The translations under genes were made by a program, and so were the position numbers. 64,000 nucleotides of DNA from Pseudidiomarina planktonica. Its GTDB lineage: Bacteria; Pseudomonadota; Gammaproteobacteria; Enterobacterales; Alteromonadaceae. The notes under the pieces are model-generated. The model had not been told where the DNA came from and did no database searches. It saw only the letters and a program-made list of their open reading frames with translations. The stretch's first letter is position 1. Each line of letters opens with the position of its first letter. Where the stretch lies: positions 372,001 to 436,000 of the forward strand of contig NZ_FXWH01000001.1 in the NCBI RefSeq assembly GCF_900177775.1, written 5' to 3'. Positions 10,387-22,020 of this stretch are shown here, in pieces.

Positions 10387-11091
10387 ATGGCTAAATTAAC
10401 TAAACGTGCTCGTTTAATCCGCGAAAAAGTAGAAGTGCGTGATTACGACATTAATGAAGCCTTAACGCTGCTGAAAGAGCTTGCGACTGCTAAATTTACT
10501 GAAAGCGTTGACGTTTCTGTCAACCTTGGTATCGATGCACGTAAATCTGATCAAAACGTTCGTGGCGCAACTGTACTGCCTAACGGCACTGGCCGCGATG
10601 TTCGCGTTGCCGTGTTCACTGGTGGCGCAAACGCTGAAAAAGCAAAAGAAGCTGGTGCTGACATCGTTGGTATGGAAGACCTGGCTGAGCAAGTGAAAAA
10701 AGGCGTCATGGATTTTGACGTAGTTATCGCTTCTCCTGATGCTATGCGTGTGGTTGGTCAGTTGGGTCAAATCTTAGGTCCACGTGGCCTGATGCCTAAC
10801 CCGAAAACTGGTACCGTAACTCCAGACGTTGCAACTGCGGTTAAAAACGCTAAATCTGGTCAGGTTCGCTACCGTAACGATAAAGGCGGTATCATTCACG
10901 CTACTATCGGTAAAGTAACGTTCGAAAACGGCCAGTTACAAGAGAACTTAGAATCACTGCTGAGCGCTTTAAGAAAGGCTAAGCCGTCTTCTGCAAAAGG
11001 TCAGTACATCAAACGTGTAAGCCTGTCGACCACTATGGGCGCGGGTGTATCGATTGATCCAGCAACTTTGGCTGCTGTTAAAGCCGGCTAA
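10387..11091 (+). CDS. rplA: 50S ribosomal protein L1
   Basis: 234 residues, the usual length. The conserved RNA-binding stretch [14 protein letters not shown] (about residues 131-144) is intact. L1 forms the mobile L1 stalk near the E site and represses its own operon by binding the rplK leader. It is followed by the promoter and leader of the L10 operon. Confidence 0.98.
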   Translation: MAKLTKRARLIREKVEVRDYDINEALTLLKELATAKFTESVDVSVNLGIDARKSDQNVRGATVLPNGTGRDVRVAVFTGGANAEKAKEAGADIVGMEDLAEQVKKGVMDFDVVIASPDAMRVVGQLGQILGPRGLMPNPKTGTVTPDVATAVKNAKSGQVRYRNDKGGIIHATIGKVTFENGQLQENLESLLSALRKAKPSSAKGQYIKRVSLSTTMGAGVSIDPATLAAVKAG

Positions 11092-11109
11092 GGTTGCGCA
11101 ACCTCAGGG

Positions 11110-11137
11110 TTGCAGTGGATTGAAAAGGGCGTATAAT
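11110..11137 (+). promoter_or_regulatory. Promoter of rplJ-rplL-rpoB-rpoC
   Basis: TTGCAG (11110-11115), 16-base spacer, perfect TATAAT (11132-11137), just after rplA. This matches the position of the E. coli L10 promoter. Confidence 0.8.
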
Positions 11138-11144
11138 TTTCATC

Positions 11145-11406
11145 CACTTTTCAAAGGTTTGTGGGTTGGAGCTGCCACTTTAAGGTTAAGTGAAGTGGCT
11201 CCCGTCCAAGACCGCAGGTGTATCGTGAGGCTGACGCCAGCAAAACGACACTTAATGTCCTGCGCAGATGGTGATATCCGACTCAGACTCTCTGGGTAGA
11301 GATTCACCGTAACAACGTGGTAGTGCAATATGGCTATCAATTTGTAACGCGAAACGGCGTAACCGGATTTTCCGGAAGCAAAGTTTCAAAAAAAGAGGTG
11401 ATATCA
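11145..11406 (+). ncRNA. L10 (rplJ) mRNA leader
   Basis: About 260 untranslated bases between the promoter and the rplJ start. The segment CCAAGACCGCAGGTG (around 11207) and the later CCTGCGCAGATGGTGA (around 11259) resemble conserved parts of the enterobacterial L10 leader, where the L10-(L7/L12)4 complex binds and represses translation of rplJ. An apparent upstream extension of the rplJ frame runs through this leader and should not be taken as coding. Exact ends of the fold are not determined. Confidence 0.7.
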
Positions 11407-11925
11407 GTGGCACTAGGTTTAGCAGCAAAAAAAGCCATCGTTAAAGAAATCAACGATGTAGCTTCAGAAGCTCTATCCGTCGCTGTTGCTGAGTATCGTG
11501 GCATGGAAGTAGCGGACATGACCGTTCTGCGTAAGCAGGCGCGTGAGCAAGGTGTGGTTCTGAAGGTAATTCGGAACACTCTGGCAAAACGTGCTTTGCA
11601 AGATACGCAATTCGGTGACATGGACGAAGCACTGAAAGGTCCGTTGATGTATGGCTTTTCTTTGGATGCGCCTGGCTCAGCCGCGCGTTTGTTCAAAGAT
11701 TTCGCTAAACAAAACAAGCACCTGAAGGTAACTGCACTGTCGATCGGTAACGGTCTGATGGGCGCAGATAAGCTTGATGCAGTTGCATCACTTCCGACAC
11801 GTGACGAAGCATTGGCGAAATTGCTTGCCACCTTCAAAGCGCCAGTTAGTAAGTTCGTTCGTACTATGAACGAAGTACCAACTAAGTTTGTGCGTGTGTT
11901 GGCAGCAATTAAAGACGCTAAGTAG
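11407..11925 (+). CDS. rplJ: 50S ribosomal protein L10
   Basis: 172 residues from GTG 11407. This start is chosen because AGAGGTGAT lies just upstream and the protein then begins [15 protein letters not shown], the usual L10 N-terminus; the frame stays open further upstream but that is the regulatory leader. The N-terminal domain binds 23S rRNA and L11, and the C-terminal helix carries L7/L12 dimers. The GTG start may help keep translation under leader control. Confidence 0.95.
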   Translation: MALGLAAKKAIVKEINDVASEALSVAVAEYRGMEVADMTVLRKQAREQGVVLKVIRNTLAKRALQDTQFGDMDEALKGPLMYGFSLDAPGSAARLFKDFAKQNKHLKVTALSIGNGLMGADKLDAVASLPTRDEALAKLLATFKAPVSKFVRTMNEVPTKFVRVLAAIKDAK

Positions 11926-11979
11926 AGACGGTTTTTTTAACCAATTTTTTGTAATTATATAACCCAGGAGTTTAGAGTT

Positions 11980-12357
11980 ATGGCTCTTTCCAAAGACGAT
12001 ATTTTGAATGCGATCGCTGAAATGCCAGTTATGGAACTGGTTGAACTGATCGAAGCTGCAGAAGAAAAATTCGGTGTTGACGCATCTGCTGCTGTTGCAG
12101 TAGCTGCTGGTCCTGCTGCTGGTGGCGAAGCCGCTGCAGAAGAAAAGACTGAATTTGACGTAGTCCTGAAAGCTGCTGGTGCTAACAAAGTTGGCGCTAT
12201 CAAAGCAGTGCGTGCTGCAACTGGCCTAGGCTTGAAAGAAGCCAAAGCAATGGTTGAAGCTGCACCTGTAGCAGTTAAAGAAGGCATCGCGAAAGCAGAC
12301 GCTGAAGAACTGAAAAAGCAGCTTGAAGAAGCTGGTGCAGAAGTTGAAATCAAGTAA
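11980..12357 (+). CDS. rplL: 50S ribosomal protein L7/L12
   Basis: 125 residues: N-terminal dimerisation helices, an Ala/Gly-rich hinge (about 38-52) and the C-terminal factor-binding domain with the conserved [20 protein letters not shown]. It is the multi-copy stalk protein that recruits EF-Tu and EF-G. CAGGAG precedes the ATG. A strong hairpin follows before rpoB. Confidence 0.98.
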   Translation: MALSKDDILNAIAEMPVMELVELIEAAEEKFGVDASAAVAVAAGPAAGGEAAAEEKTEFDVVLKAAGANKVGAIKAVRAATGLGLKEAKAMVEAAPVAVKEGIAKADAEELKKQLEEAGAEVEIK

Positions 12358-12394
12358 ACAACTGCATGACATAAAACTGGCCTTTTAGGCCTGG

Positions 12395-12425
12395 GGCTGG
12401 TGACTTTTGGGTCACCAGCCTTTTT
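12395..12425 (+). terminator. Terminator-like attenuator between rplL and rpoB
   Basis: Perfect 10-bp stem GGCTGGTGAC/GTCACCAGCC, 6-base loop, then TTTTT. In E. coli a partial terminator at this place lowers rpoBC expression relative to the ribosomal proteins; the same role is likely here since no strong promoter is evident before rpoB. Confidence 0.85.
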
Positions 12426-12572
12426 GCGCTGTTAAGCATGTATCATTTTTGCCCGTAGTTGGGGTGCATGCTATCGGTGACAAAAACGGGAATGACAGAT
12501 GATTAGCTACATCTGTTTTTAACCATCACGACCTGGTGGTTAGGGTCATCAATCAGCTAGCTGAGGAACCCC

Positions 12573-15500
12573 ATGGCGTACTCCTACTCTGAGAAAAAAC
12601 GTATTCGCAAGGATTTCGGTAAGCGTCCACATGTGTTGGAAGTGCCTTACCTGTTGTCGATTCAACTCGACTCATTTAAAAAATTCATAGAACCAGATCC
12701 AGAAGCCAATAATGGCCTGGAAGCTGCGTTCCGTTCGGTGTTCCCAATTGCGAGTTATTCTGGCAATTCGGAATTGCAGTACGTTAGTTATAAACTTGGT
12801 GAACCCGTATTTGACGTAATTGAATGTCAAGTTCGTGGTATTACCTACTCGGCGCCATTGCGCGTCAAACTGCGTTTAGTGATTTACGATAAAGAGGCTG
12901 CGGCCGGTACCGTAAAAGACATTAAAGAGCAGGAAGTCTACATGGGTGAAATCCCATTGATGACCGAAAACGGTACCTTTGTTATCAACGGTACTGAGCG
13001 TGTTATCGTTTCTCAGTTACACCGCTCTCCAGGTGTATTCTTTGACCATGACAAAGGCAAAACCCACTCATCGGGTAAAGTGCTTTATAACGCGCGGGTT
13101 ATCCCGTATCGCGGTTCATGGTTAGACTTTGAATTTGACCCGAAAGACAACGTTTTCGTACGTATTGACCGTCGTCGTAAATTACCGGCGTCGATCATTT
13201 TACGTGCACTAGAATACAGCACCGAAGAAATCCTTGAGATGTTCTTCGACACTACGTATTACGAAATACGTCGTGACAAAGTGTTCATGCAGTTAGTGCC
13301 TGAGCGCTTACGCGGTGAAACGGCTAAATTCGACATCAAAGGCGATAAAGAAGAGATTATCGTTGAGAAAGGTCGTCGTATTACTGCGCGCCACATCAAG
13401 CAAATTGAAAGCCTGAACACGGCTGAAATGGAAGTTCCGCTTGAATACTTAGTCGGTAAAGTGCTGGCGAAAGATTATGTGGTGAAGAAAACTGGCGAAG
13501 TTGTGGCCCCGGCAAACAGTGAATTGACACTGGAATTGTTGGCAAAACTGCGTGAAGCTGGCTTTAAAAAATTCGAAACGCTATTCGTCAATGATTTGGA
13601 CCACGGTCCTTACATGAGCGAAACGCTGCGTGTGGATAACAGCACCAATCGCCTTGAAGCGCTGGTGGAAATTTATCGCATGATGCGTCCTGGCGAGCCG
13701 CCAACTAAAGAAGCTGCAGAAACTCTATTCGAGAACCTGTTCTTCAGCGAAGATCGTTATGATTTATCCGCAGTTGGTCGCATGAAATTCAACCGTCGTT
13801 TAGGTCGTGATGACTTAACCGGTAGCGGAATTTTGTCGAAAGAAGACATAGTATCGGTCATGAAAAAACTTATCGAGATCCGTAACGGTCTGGATGAAGT
13901 TGATGATATCGATCACTTAGGTAACCGCCGTATTCGTTCGGTTGGTGAAATGGCTGAAAACCAGTTCCGCGTCGGCTTAGTCCGGGTAGAGCGTGCTGTG
14001 AAAGAACGCCTGAGCTTAGGTGACCTTGATGCCACCATGCCGCAAGATTTAATTAACGCTAAGCCTATTAGTGCCGCAGTGAAAGAGTTCTTTGGTTCCA
14101 GCCAGCTGTCTCAGTTTATGGACCAAAACAACCCACTTTCAGAAGTAACGCACAAACGTCGTATTTCAGCATTGGGGCCGGGTGGCTTGACCCGTGAACG
14201 TGCTGGCTTCGAAGTACGTGACGTTCACCCAACGCACTATGGTCGTGTATGTCCAATCGAAACTCCGGAAGGCCCGAACATCGGTCTGATTAACTCATTG
14301 GCCACCTTTGCGCGTACCAATGAATACGGTTTCCTGGAAACTCCATACCGCCGTATCGAAAATGGCGTTGTTACAGATGACGTAGATTATCTGTCAGCTA
14401 TTGAAGAAGGTAACTTTGTAATCGCACAGGCGAACGTAAGCCTGAACGACAAAGGTGCGTTAACCGATGATTTAGTTCCTTGTCGTCACAAGAATGAATT
14501 TACCTTGATGACCAAAGAACAAGTTCAGTATATGGACGTGGCGCCGCAACAGATCGTATCTATTGCAGCAAGCCTGATTCCGTTCCTGGAACACGATGAT
14601 GCTAACCGGGCCCTGATGGGTTCGAACATGCAACGTCAGGCAGTACCAACTTTACGTGCGCAGAAGCCGTTGGTAGGTACTGGTATTGAACGCACCGTAG
14701 CGGTCGACTCGGGTGTAACCGTAGTTGCTAAGCGTGGCGGTGTGGTTGATTACGTGGATGCTGGTCGTATTGTTGTTAAGGTTAATGAAGAAGAGATGGT
14801 ACCTGGCGAAGCTGGTATCGATATCTACAACCTGACGAAATACACCCGTTCAAACCAAAACACTTGTATTAACCAGTTACCAACTGTGAATTCAGGTGAG
14901 CCGGTTATGCGCGGTGACGTGTTAGCTGACGGTCCTTCTACCGATTTAGGTGAGTTGGCGCTGGGTCAGAACATGCGCGTAGCATTCATGCCTTGGAACG
15001 GTTACAACTTCGAGGATTCCATCCTAATTTCTGAGCGTGTGGCCATTGAAGATCGTATGACCACTATTCACATTCAGGAATTAAACTGTGTGGCTCGTGA
15101 TACCAAACTTGGTTCAGAAGAAATTACTTCTGATATTCCAAACGTAGGTGAGTCAGCACTGAACAAACTGGATGAATCTGGCGTTGTTTACGTAGGCGCT
15201 GAAGTAAATGGCGGCGACATTCTGGTAGGTAAGGTAACGCCGAAGGGCGAAACCCAGCTAACTCCGGAAGAGAAACTGTTGCGAGCTATTTTCGGTGAGA
15301 AAGCATCTGATGTTAAAGACAGTTCACTGCGTGTGCCTAACGGCGTAACCGGTACTGTTATTGATGTACAGGTGTTCACTCGCGATGGCGTTGAGAAAGA
15401 CAAACGCGCAGTTGCTATTGAAGAAATGCAACTGGCGAAAGTGAAAAAAGATTTAACGGATGAGTTCAAGATTCTGGAAGAGGGTATTTATGCCCGTGCC

Positions 15501-16601
15501 AAAAACTTGTTACTGGCGAATGGTTTTGATGAATCGAAATTGGCTGGCCTGGAACGTAGTAAGTGGTTAACTCAGAACTTGAAAAACGAAGACGCACAGC
15601 TGCAGTTAGAGCAAATTGCTCAGCAGTACGAAGAGATTCGTGCCGACTTTGATAATAAATTCGAGAACAAACGTCGCAAAATCACCCAAGGTGATGATTT
15701 AGCGCCGGGCGTATTGAAGATTGTTAAAGTTTACTTAGCTGTTCGTCGTCGCATTCAACCTGGTGATAAATTAGCAGGTCGTCACGGTAACAAAGGTGTT
15801 ATTTCTACCATTGTTCCAGTGGAAGACATGCCACATGACGAGCACGGCAATCCAGTTGATATCGTGTTGAACCCGTTGGGTGTACCTTCGCGGATGAACA
15901 TCGGTCAGATTCTGGAAACCCATTTGGGTATGGCCGCTCGTGGTATCGGTATTAAAATCGAAGCCATGATCGCTCAGCAGAAGAAAGTGGCTGAAATGCG
16001 CGACTTCCTGCAACAGGTGTATAGCTTAGGTGAATCACGTCAAGAAGTTGATTTAAATGACTTTAGTGACGAAGAAGTGATGCGCTTAGCGGACAACCTG
16101 AAAGCCGGTTTGCCGACAGCGACACCAGTATTTGATGGTGCCGTTGAAGAAGAAATTAAAGCGTTGCTGAAACTTGCTGACATTCCAGAGTCAGGCCAAA
16201 TCACATTGTTTGATGGCCGCACTGGTGAGCGCTTTGAACGTGATGTAACTGTAGGTTACATGTACATGCTGAAGTTGAACCACTTAGTGGACGACAAGAT
16301 GCACGCACGTTCAACTGGTTCGTACAGCTTGGTTACTCAGCAACCCTTGGGTGGTAAAGCTCAATTTGGTGGTCAGCGCTTCGGTGAGATGGAAGTGTGG
16401 GCACTGGAAGCTTACGGTGCTGCTTATACATTGCAGGAAATGTTGACGGTGAAATCGGACGACGTAAATGGTCGTACGAAGATGTACAAAAACATCGTCG
16501 ACAACGACTTGCAGATGGAAGCAGGTATGCCGGAATCCTTCAACGTACTACTGAAGGAAATTCGCTCACTTGGTATCAACATTGAGTTGGACCAGGACTG
16601 A
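12573..16601 (+). CDS. rpoB: RNA polymerase beta subunit
   Basis: 1342 residues, the same length as E. coli RpoB. The rifampicin region reads [20 protein letters not shown] followed by [10 protein letters not shown], so the usual sensitive residues (Asp516, His526 and Ser531 in E. coli numbering) are present. The C-terminal region with [20 protein letters not shown] is complete. With RpoC it forms the catalytic core. rpoC follows after 35 bases, so the two are co-transcribed. Confidence 0.99.
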   Translation: MAYSYSEKKRIRKDFGKRPHVLEVPYLLSIQLDSFKKFIEPDPEANNGLEAAFRSVFPIASYSGNSELQYVSYKLGEPVFDVIECQVRGITYSAPLRVKLRLVIYDKEAAAGTVKDIKEQEVYMGEIPLMTENGTFVINGTERVIVSQLHRSPGVFFDHDKGKTHSSGKVLYNARVIPYRGSWLDFEFDPKDNVFVRIDRRRKLPASIILRALEYSTEEILEMFFDTTYYEIRRDKVFMQLVPERLRGETAKFDIKGDKEEIIVEKGRRITARHIKQIESLNTAEMEVPLEYLVGKVLAKDYVVKKTGEVVAPANSELTLELLAKLREAGFKKFETLFVNDLDHGPYMSETLRVDNSTNRLEALVEIYRMMRPGEPPTKEAAETLFENLFFSEDRYDLSAVGRMKFNRRLGRDDLTGSGILSKEDIVSVMKKLIEIRNGLDEVDDIDHLGNRRIRSVGEMAENQFRVGLVRVERAVKERLSLGDLDATMPQDLINAKPISAAVKEFFGSSQLSQFMDQNNPLSEVTHKRRISALGPGGLTRERAGFEVRDVHPTHYGRVCPIETPEGPNIGLINSLATFARTNEYGFLETPYRRIENGVVTDDVDYLSAIEEGNFVIAQANVSLNDKGALTDDLVPCRHKNEFTLMTKEQVQYMDVAPQQIVSIAASLIPFLEHDDANRALMGSNMQRQAVPTLRAQKPLVGTGIERTVAVDSGVTVVAKRGGVVDYVDAGRIVVKVNEEEMVPGEAGIDIYNLTKYTRSNQNTCINQLPTVNSGEPVMRGDVLADGPSTDLGELALGQNMRVAFMPWNGYNFEDSILISERVAIEDRMTTIHIQELNCVARDTKLGSEEITSDIPNVGESALNKLDESGVVYVGAEVNGGDILVGKVTPKGETQLTPEEKLLRAIFGEKASDVKDSSLRVPNGVTGTVIDVQVFTRDGVEKDKRAVAIEEMQLAKVKKDLTDEFKILEEGIYARAKNLLLANGFDESKLAGLERSKWLTQNLKNEDAQLQLEQIAQQYEEIRADFDNKFENKRRKITQGDDLAPGVLKIVKVYLAVRRRIQPGDKLAGRHGNKGVISTIVPVEDMPHDEHGNPVDIVLNPLGVPSRMNIGQILETHLGMAARGIGIKIEAMIAQQKKVAEMRDFLQQVYSLGESRQEVDLNDFSDEEVMRLADNLKAGLPTATPVFDGAVEEEIKALLKLADIPESGQITLFDGRTGERFERDVTVGYMYMLKLNHLVDDKMHARSTGSYSLVTQQPLGGKAQFGGQRFGEMEVWALEAYGAAYTLQEMLTVKSDDVNGRTKMYKNIVDNDLQMEAGMPESFNVLLKEIRSLGINIELDQD

Positions 16602-16636
16602 GTGACCACCGGACGCGAACTGCCAGGAGATAAATC

Positions 16637-19600
16637 GTGAAAGACTTATTGAAGTTTTTAAAACCGATGAACCAAACCGAAGAGTTCGATGCGATTCGCA
16701 TCGGACTTGCGTCGCCGGACATGATCCGGAGCTGGTCATTTGGTGAAGTGAAAAAGCCGGAAACCATTAACTACCGTACTTTCAAGCCTGAACGTGATGG
16801 CTTGTTCTGTGCGCGTATTTTTGGCCCGGTGAAAGATTACGAATGCTTGTGCGGTAAGTACAAGCGTTTGAAGCACCGCGGTGTGATCTGTGAGAAGTGT
16901 GGCGTTGAAGTTACACTGACCAAAGTGCGTCGTGAGCGCATGGGTCACATTGAGCTGGCAAGCCCGGTTGCACACATTTGGTTCCTGAAATCACTACCTT
17001 CCCGTATCGGGTTAATGCTAGATATGACCTTGCGTGATATCGAGCGGGTGCTGTATTTCGAATCTTATGTGGTAACTGAAGCGGGCATGACCACGCTGGA
17101 AACCGGCAGTATTCTGACTGAAGAAGAATACTTAGACGCCCTGGAAGAACATGGCGACGAATTCGACGCCAAAATGGGTGCCGAAGCCGTATTAGCGTTG
17201 CTACGCGAAATTGATATTGATGGCGACATCAAAACCTTGCGTGAAGAGTTGCCGGAAACGAACTCTGAAACCAAGCGTAAGAAAATCAGCAAGCGTCTGA
17301 AATTGTTAGAATCTTTCCAAATGTCTGGCAACAAGCCAGAGTGGATGATTCTGAAAGTACTGCCTGTGTTACCACCGGATTTACGTCCATTGGTACCACT
17401 AGATGGCGGTCGCTTTGCAACGTCAGATTTGAACGATTTATACCGTCGTGTAATCAACCGGAACAACCGTTTGAAGCGTCTGTTGGATCTGGCTGCGCCA
17501 GATATCATCGTGCGTAACGAAAAACGGATGTTACAAGAAGCCGTCGATGCGCTGTTAGATAACGGTCGTCGTGGTCGCGCTATTACCGGTTCTAACAAAC
17601 GTCCTCTGAAATCTTTGGCCGACATGATCAAAGGTAAGCAAGGTCGTTTCCGTCAAAACCTTCTGGGTAAACGGGTTGATTACTCTGGCCGTTCAGTAAT
17701 TACAGTTGGTCCTAAACTGCGTCTGCATCAGTGTGGTTTACCGAAGAAAATGGCATTGGAACTGTTCAAGCCATTCATCTACGGCAAACTGGAAGGCCGC
17801 GGTCTGGCAACCACTATTAAAGCTGCGAAGAAAATGGTCGAGCGCGAAATCCCGGAAGTTTGGGACGTGTTAGACGAAGTTATTCGCGAGCATCCGGTTA
17901 TGCTAAACCGGGCGCCAACCTTGCACCGTCTTGGTATTCAGGCGTTCGAACCGGTACTGATTGAAGGTAAAGCCATTCAGTTACACCCACTCGTTTGTGC
18001 GGCTTACAACGCCGACTTCGATGGTGACCAAATGGCGGTTCACGTTCCATTAACGCTGGAAGCGCAGTTAGAAGCGCGCGCGTTGATGATGTCAACCAAC
18101 AACATTCTGTCACCTGCCAGTGGTGACCCTATCATCGTTCCTTCACAGGACGTTGTATTGGGCTTGTACTACATGACCCGCGCCAAAGTTAATGGCAAGG
18201 GCGAAGGCATGGTATTTAAAGACGCGAAAGAAGCGGAACGTGCTTACCGCAATGGCGATGTTGAATTGCATGCCAAAGTAAAAGTACGTTTGCATGAAGT
18301 GCTGATTAGCGAAGAAGGCGAGCGTAGCGAAGCAACCACGTTGTATGAAACTACCGTTGGCCGCTCAATTCTGTCATTGATTCTGCCGGAAGGTATGCCT
18401 TTCGACATGATTAACCAGGACATGGGCAAGAAGCAAATCGGTCGCTTATTGAATACGTCGTACCGTAACCTTGGCTTGAAGCCAACGGTTATTTTTGCTG
18501 ACCGTTTAATGTATACCGGTTTCCACTACGCCATGATTGCAGGTGCCTCGGTAGGTATCGACGATATGGTTATTCCTGATGCGAAGAAAGACATTATCGA
18601 CGCAGCAGAAGAAGAAGTAGCGGAAATTCAGGACCAGTTTGAATCTGGTTTGGTAACCGCCGGTGAGAAATACAACAAAGTTATCGATATTTGGTCTACG
18701 GCGAACGAGAAAGTTTCGAAAGCCATGATGGACAACTTGTCGAAAGAAATTGTTAAAAACCGCGACGGTGAGGACGAAGAGCAAAACTCGTTCAACTCGG
18801 TTTACATGATGGCTGACTCAGGCGCTCGTGGTAGTCCTGCTCAGATTCGTCAGTTGGCCGGTATGCGTGGTCTGATGGCGAAACCAGATGGTTCAATCAT
18901 CGAAACGCCAATTACCGCTAACTTCCGTGAAGGTTTGAACGTACTGCAGTACTTCATCTCAACGCACGGTGCGCGTAAAGGTTTGGCCGATACCGCATTG
19001 AAAACTGCGAACTCAGGTTACCTGACTCGTCGTTTGGTTGACGTTGCGCAAGACGTAGTAATCGTTGAAGAAGACTGTGGCACGCACGAAGGCCTGTACA
19101 TGAAACCGCTGATTGAAGGTGGTGACGTAGTAGAGCCATTGCGTGAGCGGGTACTAGGACGCGTACTTTGTGACGACGTTATAGTTCCGGGTAGCAAGCG
19201 CAAAGTCTTGCTGGCACGGAATACCCTGCTTGACGAAAAAATGTGTGACGTGCTTGAAGAGCACTCCATTGATGAAGTGAAAGTTCGTTCTGTTATTACC
19301 TGTGAAACCGACTTTGGTGTTTGTGCCAACTGTTACGGTCGTGACCTGGGTCGTGGCCACATGGTTAACCAAGGTGAAGCGGTTGGTGTTATTGCAGCAC
19401 AGTCAATCGGTGAACCTGGTACACAGTTAACCATGCGTACCTTCCACATCGGTGGTGCGGCATCACGGGCATCAGCAGAAAACAACGTACAGGTTAAAAA
19501 CGCCGGTACCTTGAAGCTACATAATGCGAAGTCAGTAGAAAACAGCGATAGCCACCTGGTTATCACGTCACGTTCTACCGAACTAACGCTGATTGATGAA

Positions 19601-20866
19601 TTAGGTCGTGAGCGCGAGCGTTATAAAGTTCCTTACGGTGCGATTCTGAAAAAAGGCGAAGGCAAAGCTGTCGACGCTGGTGAAATCGTAGCCAACTGGG
19701 ATCCGCACACTCACCCAATTATTACCGAGGTAGCAGGTTACCTGAAGTTTGTTGACTTAATTGATGGCGTTACTATGACGCGTCAAACCGACGAACTGAC
19801 TGGCCTGTCGAGCATTGTTGTACTGGAAACTGGTCAACGTACCAGCGCCGGTAAAGACATGCGCCCAATGGTGAAATTGGTTGATAAGAAAGGTGACGAC
19901 GTGAACATCGTTGGCACTGACATTCCGGCTCAGTATTTCTTACCAGGTAACGCAATTATTAACCTGGAAGATAACGCCGAAGTGAAAGTGGGTGACACTG
20001 TTGCACGTATTCCGCAGGAAGGTTCAAAAACTCGGGATATCACCGGTGGTCTGCCACGCGTTGCCGACTTATTCGAAGCTCGTCGTCCGAAAGAGCCTGC
20101 AATTCTTGCAGAGCACACAGGTACGGTAAGCTTTGGTAAAGAAACCAAAGGTAAGCGTCGTTTAGTGATTACCCTTGCTGAAAGCGGTGATCATTATGAA
20201 GAGATGATTCCGAAATGGCGTCAATTGAACATCTTTGAAGGTGAGCAAGTGACCCGTGGTGAAGTTATCGCTGACGGCCCTGAAGCACCGCATGACATTC
20301 TACGTTTGCGTGGCGTTAGCGCACTAGCTAACTACATTGTGAACGAAGTGCAGGAAGTTTACCGTCTGCAGGGTGTAAAAATTAACGATAAGCACATCGA
20401 GACTATTGTTCGTCAGATGCTGCGTAAGGCAATTATATTAAGCCCGGGCGAAACCGACTTGCTGGAAGGCGAGATGATGGAGCTGTCAGAAGTGTTAGCG
20501 GCCAATACCAAAGCGGAAGCGGATGGCAAAATGCCAGCCACTTACGAGCGTCAGCTACTTGGTATTACCAAAGCATCACTGTCAACTGAGTCATTTATTT
20601 CAGCGGCATCGTTCCAGGAAACTACGCGCGTACTGACAGAAGCTGCGGTACAAGGTAAGCACGACAACCTGCGTGGCTTGAAAGAGAACGTTATTGTTGG
20701 ACGCTTAATTCCAGCCGGTACTGGTTTTGCTTATCATCGTGAACGTGCACGTAAACGTGCCGAGCAGAACGATGTATTAGCAGCACCGAAGCTGACTGCA
20801 GAAGAAGCTGAACAGCAATTAGTGGACGCCTTGAACGAAGGTTCAGAGTCAAAAGACGCTGAATAA
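16637..20866 (+). CDS. rpoC: RNA polymerase beta-prime subunit
   Basis: 1409 residues (E. coli 1407). The N-terminal zinc site [20 protein letters not shown], the catalytic magnesium loop NADFDGDQM (near residue 460), the bridge-helix region and the second zinc site ([13 protein letters not shown]) are present. AGGAGA precedes the GTG start. A strong terminator follows, closing the rplJL-rpoBC operon. Confidence 0.99.
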   Translation: MKDLLKFLKPMNQTEEFDAIRIGLASPDMIRSWSFGEVKKPETINYRTFKPERDGLFCARIFGPVKDYECLCGKYKRLKHRGVICEKCGVEVTLTKVRRERMGHIELASPVAHIWFLKSLPSRIGLMLDMTLRDIERVLYFESYVVTEAGMTTLETGSILTEEEYLDALEEHGDEFDAKMGAEAVLALLREIDIDGDIKTLREELPETNSETKRKKISKRLKLLESFQMSGNKPEWMILKVLPVLPPDLRPLVPLDGGRFATSDLNDLYRRVINRNNRLKRLLDLAAPDIIVRNEKRMLQEAVDALLDNGRRGRAITGSNKRPLKSLADMIKGKQGRFRQNLLGKRVDYSGRSVITVGPKLRLHQCGLPKKMALELFKPFIYGKLEGRGLATTIKAAKKMVEREIPEVWDVLDEVIREHPVMLNRAPTLHRLGIQAFEPVLIEGKAIQLHPLVCAAYNADFDGDQMAVHVPLTLEAQLEARALMMSTNNILSPASGDPIIVPSQDVVLGLYYMTRAKVNGKGEGMVFKDAKEAERAYRNGDVELHAKVKVRLHEVLISEEGERSEATTLYETTVGRSILSLILPEGMPFDMINQDMGKKQIGRLLNTSYRNLGLKPTVIFADRLMYTGFHYAMIAGASVGIDDMVIPDAKKDIIDAAEEEVAEIQDQFESGLVTAGEKYNKVIDIWSTANEKVSKAMMDNLSKEIVKNRDGEDEEQNSFNSVYMMADSGARGSPAQIRQLAGMRGLMAKPDGSIIETPITANFREGLNVLQYFISTHGARKGLADTALKTANSGYLTRRLVDVAQDVVIVEEDCGTHEGLYMKPLIEGGDVVEPLRERVLGRVLCDDVIVPGSKRKVLLARNTLLDEKMCDVLEEHSIDEVKVRSVITCETDFGVCANCYGRDLGRGHMVNQGEAVGVIAAQSIGEPGTQLTMRTFHIGGAASRASAENNVQVKNAGTLKLHNAKSVENSDSHLVITSRSTELTLIDELGRERERYKVPYGAILKKGEGKAVDAGEIVANWDPHTHPIITEVAGYLKFVDLIDGVTMTRQTDELTGLSSIVVLETGQRTSAGKDMRPMVKLVDKKGDDVNIVGTDIPAQYFLPGNAIINLEDNAEVKVGDTVARIPQEGSKTRDITGGLPRVADLFEARRPKEPAILAEHTGTVSFGKETKGKRRLVITLAESGDHYEEMIPKWRQLNIFEGEQVTRGEVIADGPEAPHDILRLRGVSALANYIVNEVQEVYRLQGVKINDKHIETIVRQMLRKAIILSPGETDLLEGEMMELSEVLAANTKAEADGKMPATYERQLLGITKASLSTESFISAASFQETTRVLTEAAVQGKHDNLRGLKENVIVGRLIPAGTGFAYHRERARKRAEQNDVLAAPKLTAEEAEQQLVDALNEGSESKDAE

Positions 20867-20892
20867 ACGTTCATTGCTGTAAACAAATGTGA

Positions 20893-20924
20893 GAGCCAAT
20901 GCCCGAAACGGCATTGGCTCTTTT
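20893..20924 (+). terminator. Terminator after rpoC
   Basis: 11-bp stem GAGCCAATGCC/GGCATTGGCTC with a 6-base loop (CGAAAC), followed by TTTTG. Confidence 0.88.
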
Positions 20925-20934
20925 GTATCTGTTC

Positions 20935-20963
20935 TTGACAGGTGAATTTATGACCATTAAAAT
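20935..20963 (+). promoter_or_regulatory. Promoter of the str operon (rpsL-rpsG-fusA-tufA)
   Basis: Consensus TTGACA (20935-20940), 17-base spacer, TAAAAT (20958-20963), about 105 bases before rpsL. One of the best sigma-70 matches in the window. Confidence 0.8.
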
Positions 20964-21069
20964 TCGGCCTCCCTATATTCGGGTAAATCCGTATTGGGGA
21001 TCCCAAATTGAGCGGGATAATAGATTTTTTCACCTTGTTGAGCGACATCAACATAATCAGGAGTATTGA

Positions 21070-21444
21070 ATGGCAACAGTTAACCAGCTGGTGCGCAAAG
21101 GTCGTCAAAAGCCGGTTGTTAAAAGCAGCGTCCCGGCACTTGAGGCTTGCCCACAGAAGCGCGGCGTTTGTACGCGCGTTTATACTACCACCCCGAAAAA
21201 ACCAAACTCGGCACTGCGTAAAGTATGTCGTGTGCGTTTAACGAACGGCTTTGAAGTTAGTTCGTACATCGGTGGTGAAGGCCACAACTTGCAAGAACAC
21301 TCCGTGGTACTTATCCGCGGTGGTCGTGTAAAAGACTTGCCAGGTGTGCGTTATCACACAGTACGCGGTGCACTTGACTGTGCAGGCGTAGGCGATCGTC
21401 GCCAAGGCCGCTCTAAGTACGGCGCCAAACGGCCCAAATCTTAA
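21070..21444 (+). CDS. rpsL: 30S ribosomal protein S12
   Basis: 124 residues. The conserved [13 protein letters not shown] and [13 protein letters not shown] stretches have wild-type lysines at both classical streptomycin-resistance positions (42/43 and 87/88). S12 sits at the decoding centre. CAGGAGT precedes the ATG. First gene of the str operon. Confidence 0.98.
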   Translation: MATVNQLVRKGRQKPVVKSSVPALEACPQKRGVCTRVYTTTPKKPNSALRKVCRVRLTNGFEVSSYIGGEGHNLQEHSVVLIRGGRVKDLPGVRYHTVRGALDCAGVGDRRQGRSKYGAKRPKS

Positions 21445-21519
21445 CGGTTCTCCGTTAGTAAGGCCAAACACACATAAGAACGTTTTGGGGAAACCCTGAA
21501 TTAACCGGAGAATATTGAG

Positions 21520-21990
21520 ATGCCAAGAAGACGCGTCATAGGTCAACGTAAAATCCTGCCGGATCCTAAGTTCGGATCAGAGTTGTTGGCTAAATTTATT
21601 AATGTCGTCATGGTTGACGGCAAAAAAGCTGTTTCTGAGAAAATTATTTATGATGCTCTAGACATCATGGCTGAAAAGTCAAAGAAAGAGCATTTGGAAG
21701 TTTTTGAAGTAGCACTGGACAATATCCGCCCTACGGTAGAGGTTAAGTCTCGCCGCGTTGGTGGTTCTACCTATCAAGTACCGGTAGAAGTACGTCCTGT
21801 GCGTCGTAATGCACTGGCTATGCGTTGGTTAGTTGATGCAGCGCGTGTTCGGGGTGAAAAATCTATGGCTCAACGTCTGGCTGCAGAAATGCTGGACGCA
21901 TCAGAAAACAAAGGCTCTGCTGTGAAGAAGCGTGAAGACGTCCACCGTATGGCCGAAGCAAACAAAGCGTTTGCTCATTATCGCTGGTAA
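21520..21990 (+). CDS. rpsG: 30S ribosomal protein S7
   Basis: 156 residues starting [20 protein letters not shown], the usual S7 N-terminus; complete helical domain with [19 protein letters not shown] and C-terminal [15 protein letters not shown]7 nucleates assembly of the 30S head and in E. coli represses its own operon. It lies 75 bases after rpsL. Confidence 0.98.
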   Translation: MPRRRVIGQRKILPDPKFGSELLAKFINVVMVDGKKAVSEKIIYDALDIMAEKSKKEHLEVFEVALDNIRPTVEVKSRRVGGSTYQVPVEVRPVRRNALAMRWLVDAARVRGEKSMAQRLAAEMLDASENKGSAVKKREDVHRMAEANKAFAHYRW

Positions 21991-22020
21991 TTCACAAGCA
22001 ACCATTAGAGGAATTTTATT

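Noticed and set aside
11317..11406. N-terminal extension of rplJ
   Set aside because: The region is the L10 mRNA leader; conserved L10 begins at GTG 11407 with a good ribosome site.
12573..21444. Resistance substitutions in rpoB or rpsL
   Set aside because: The rifampicin region and both S12 lysine positions read as wild type.
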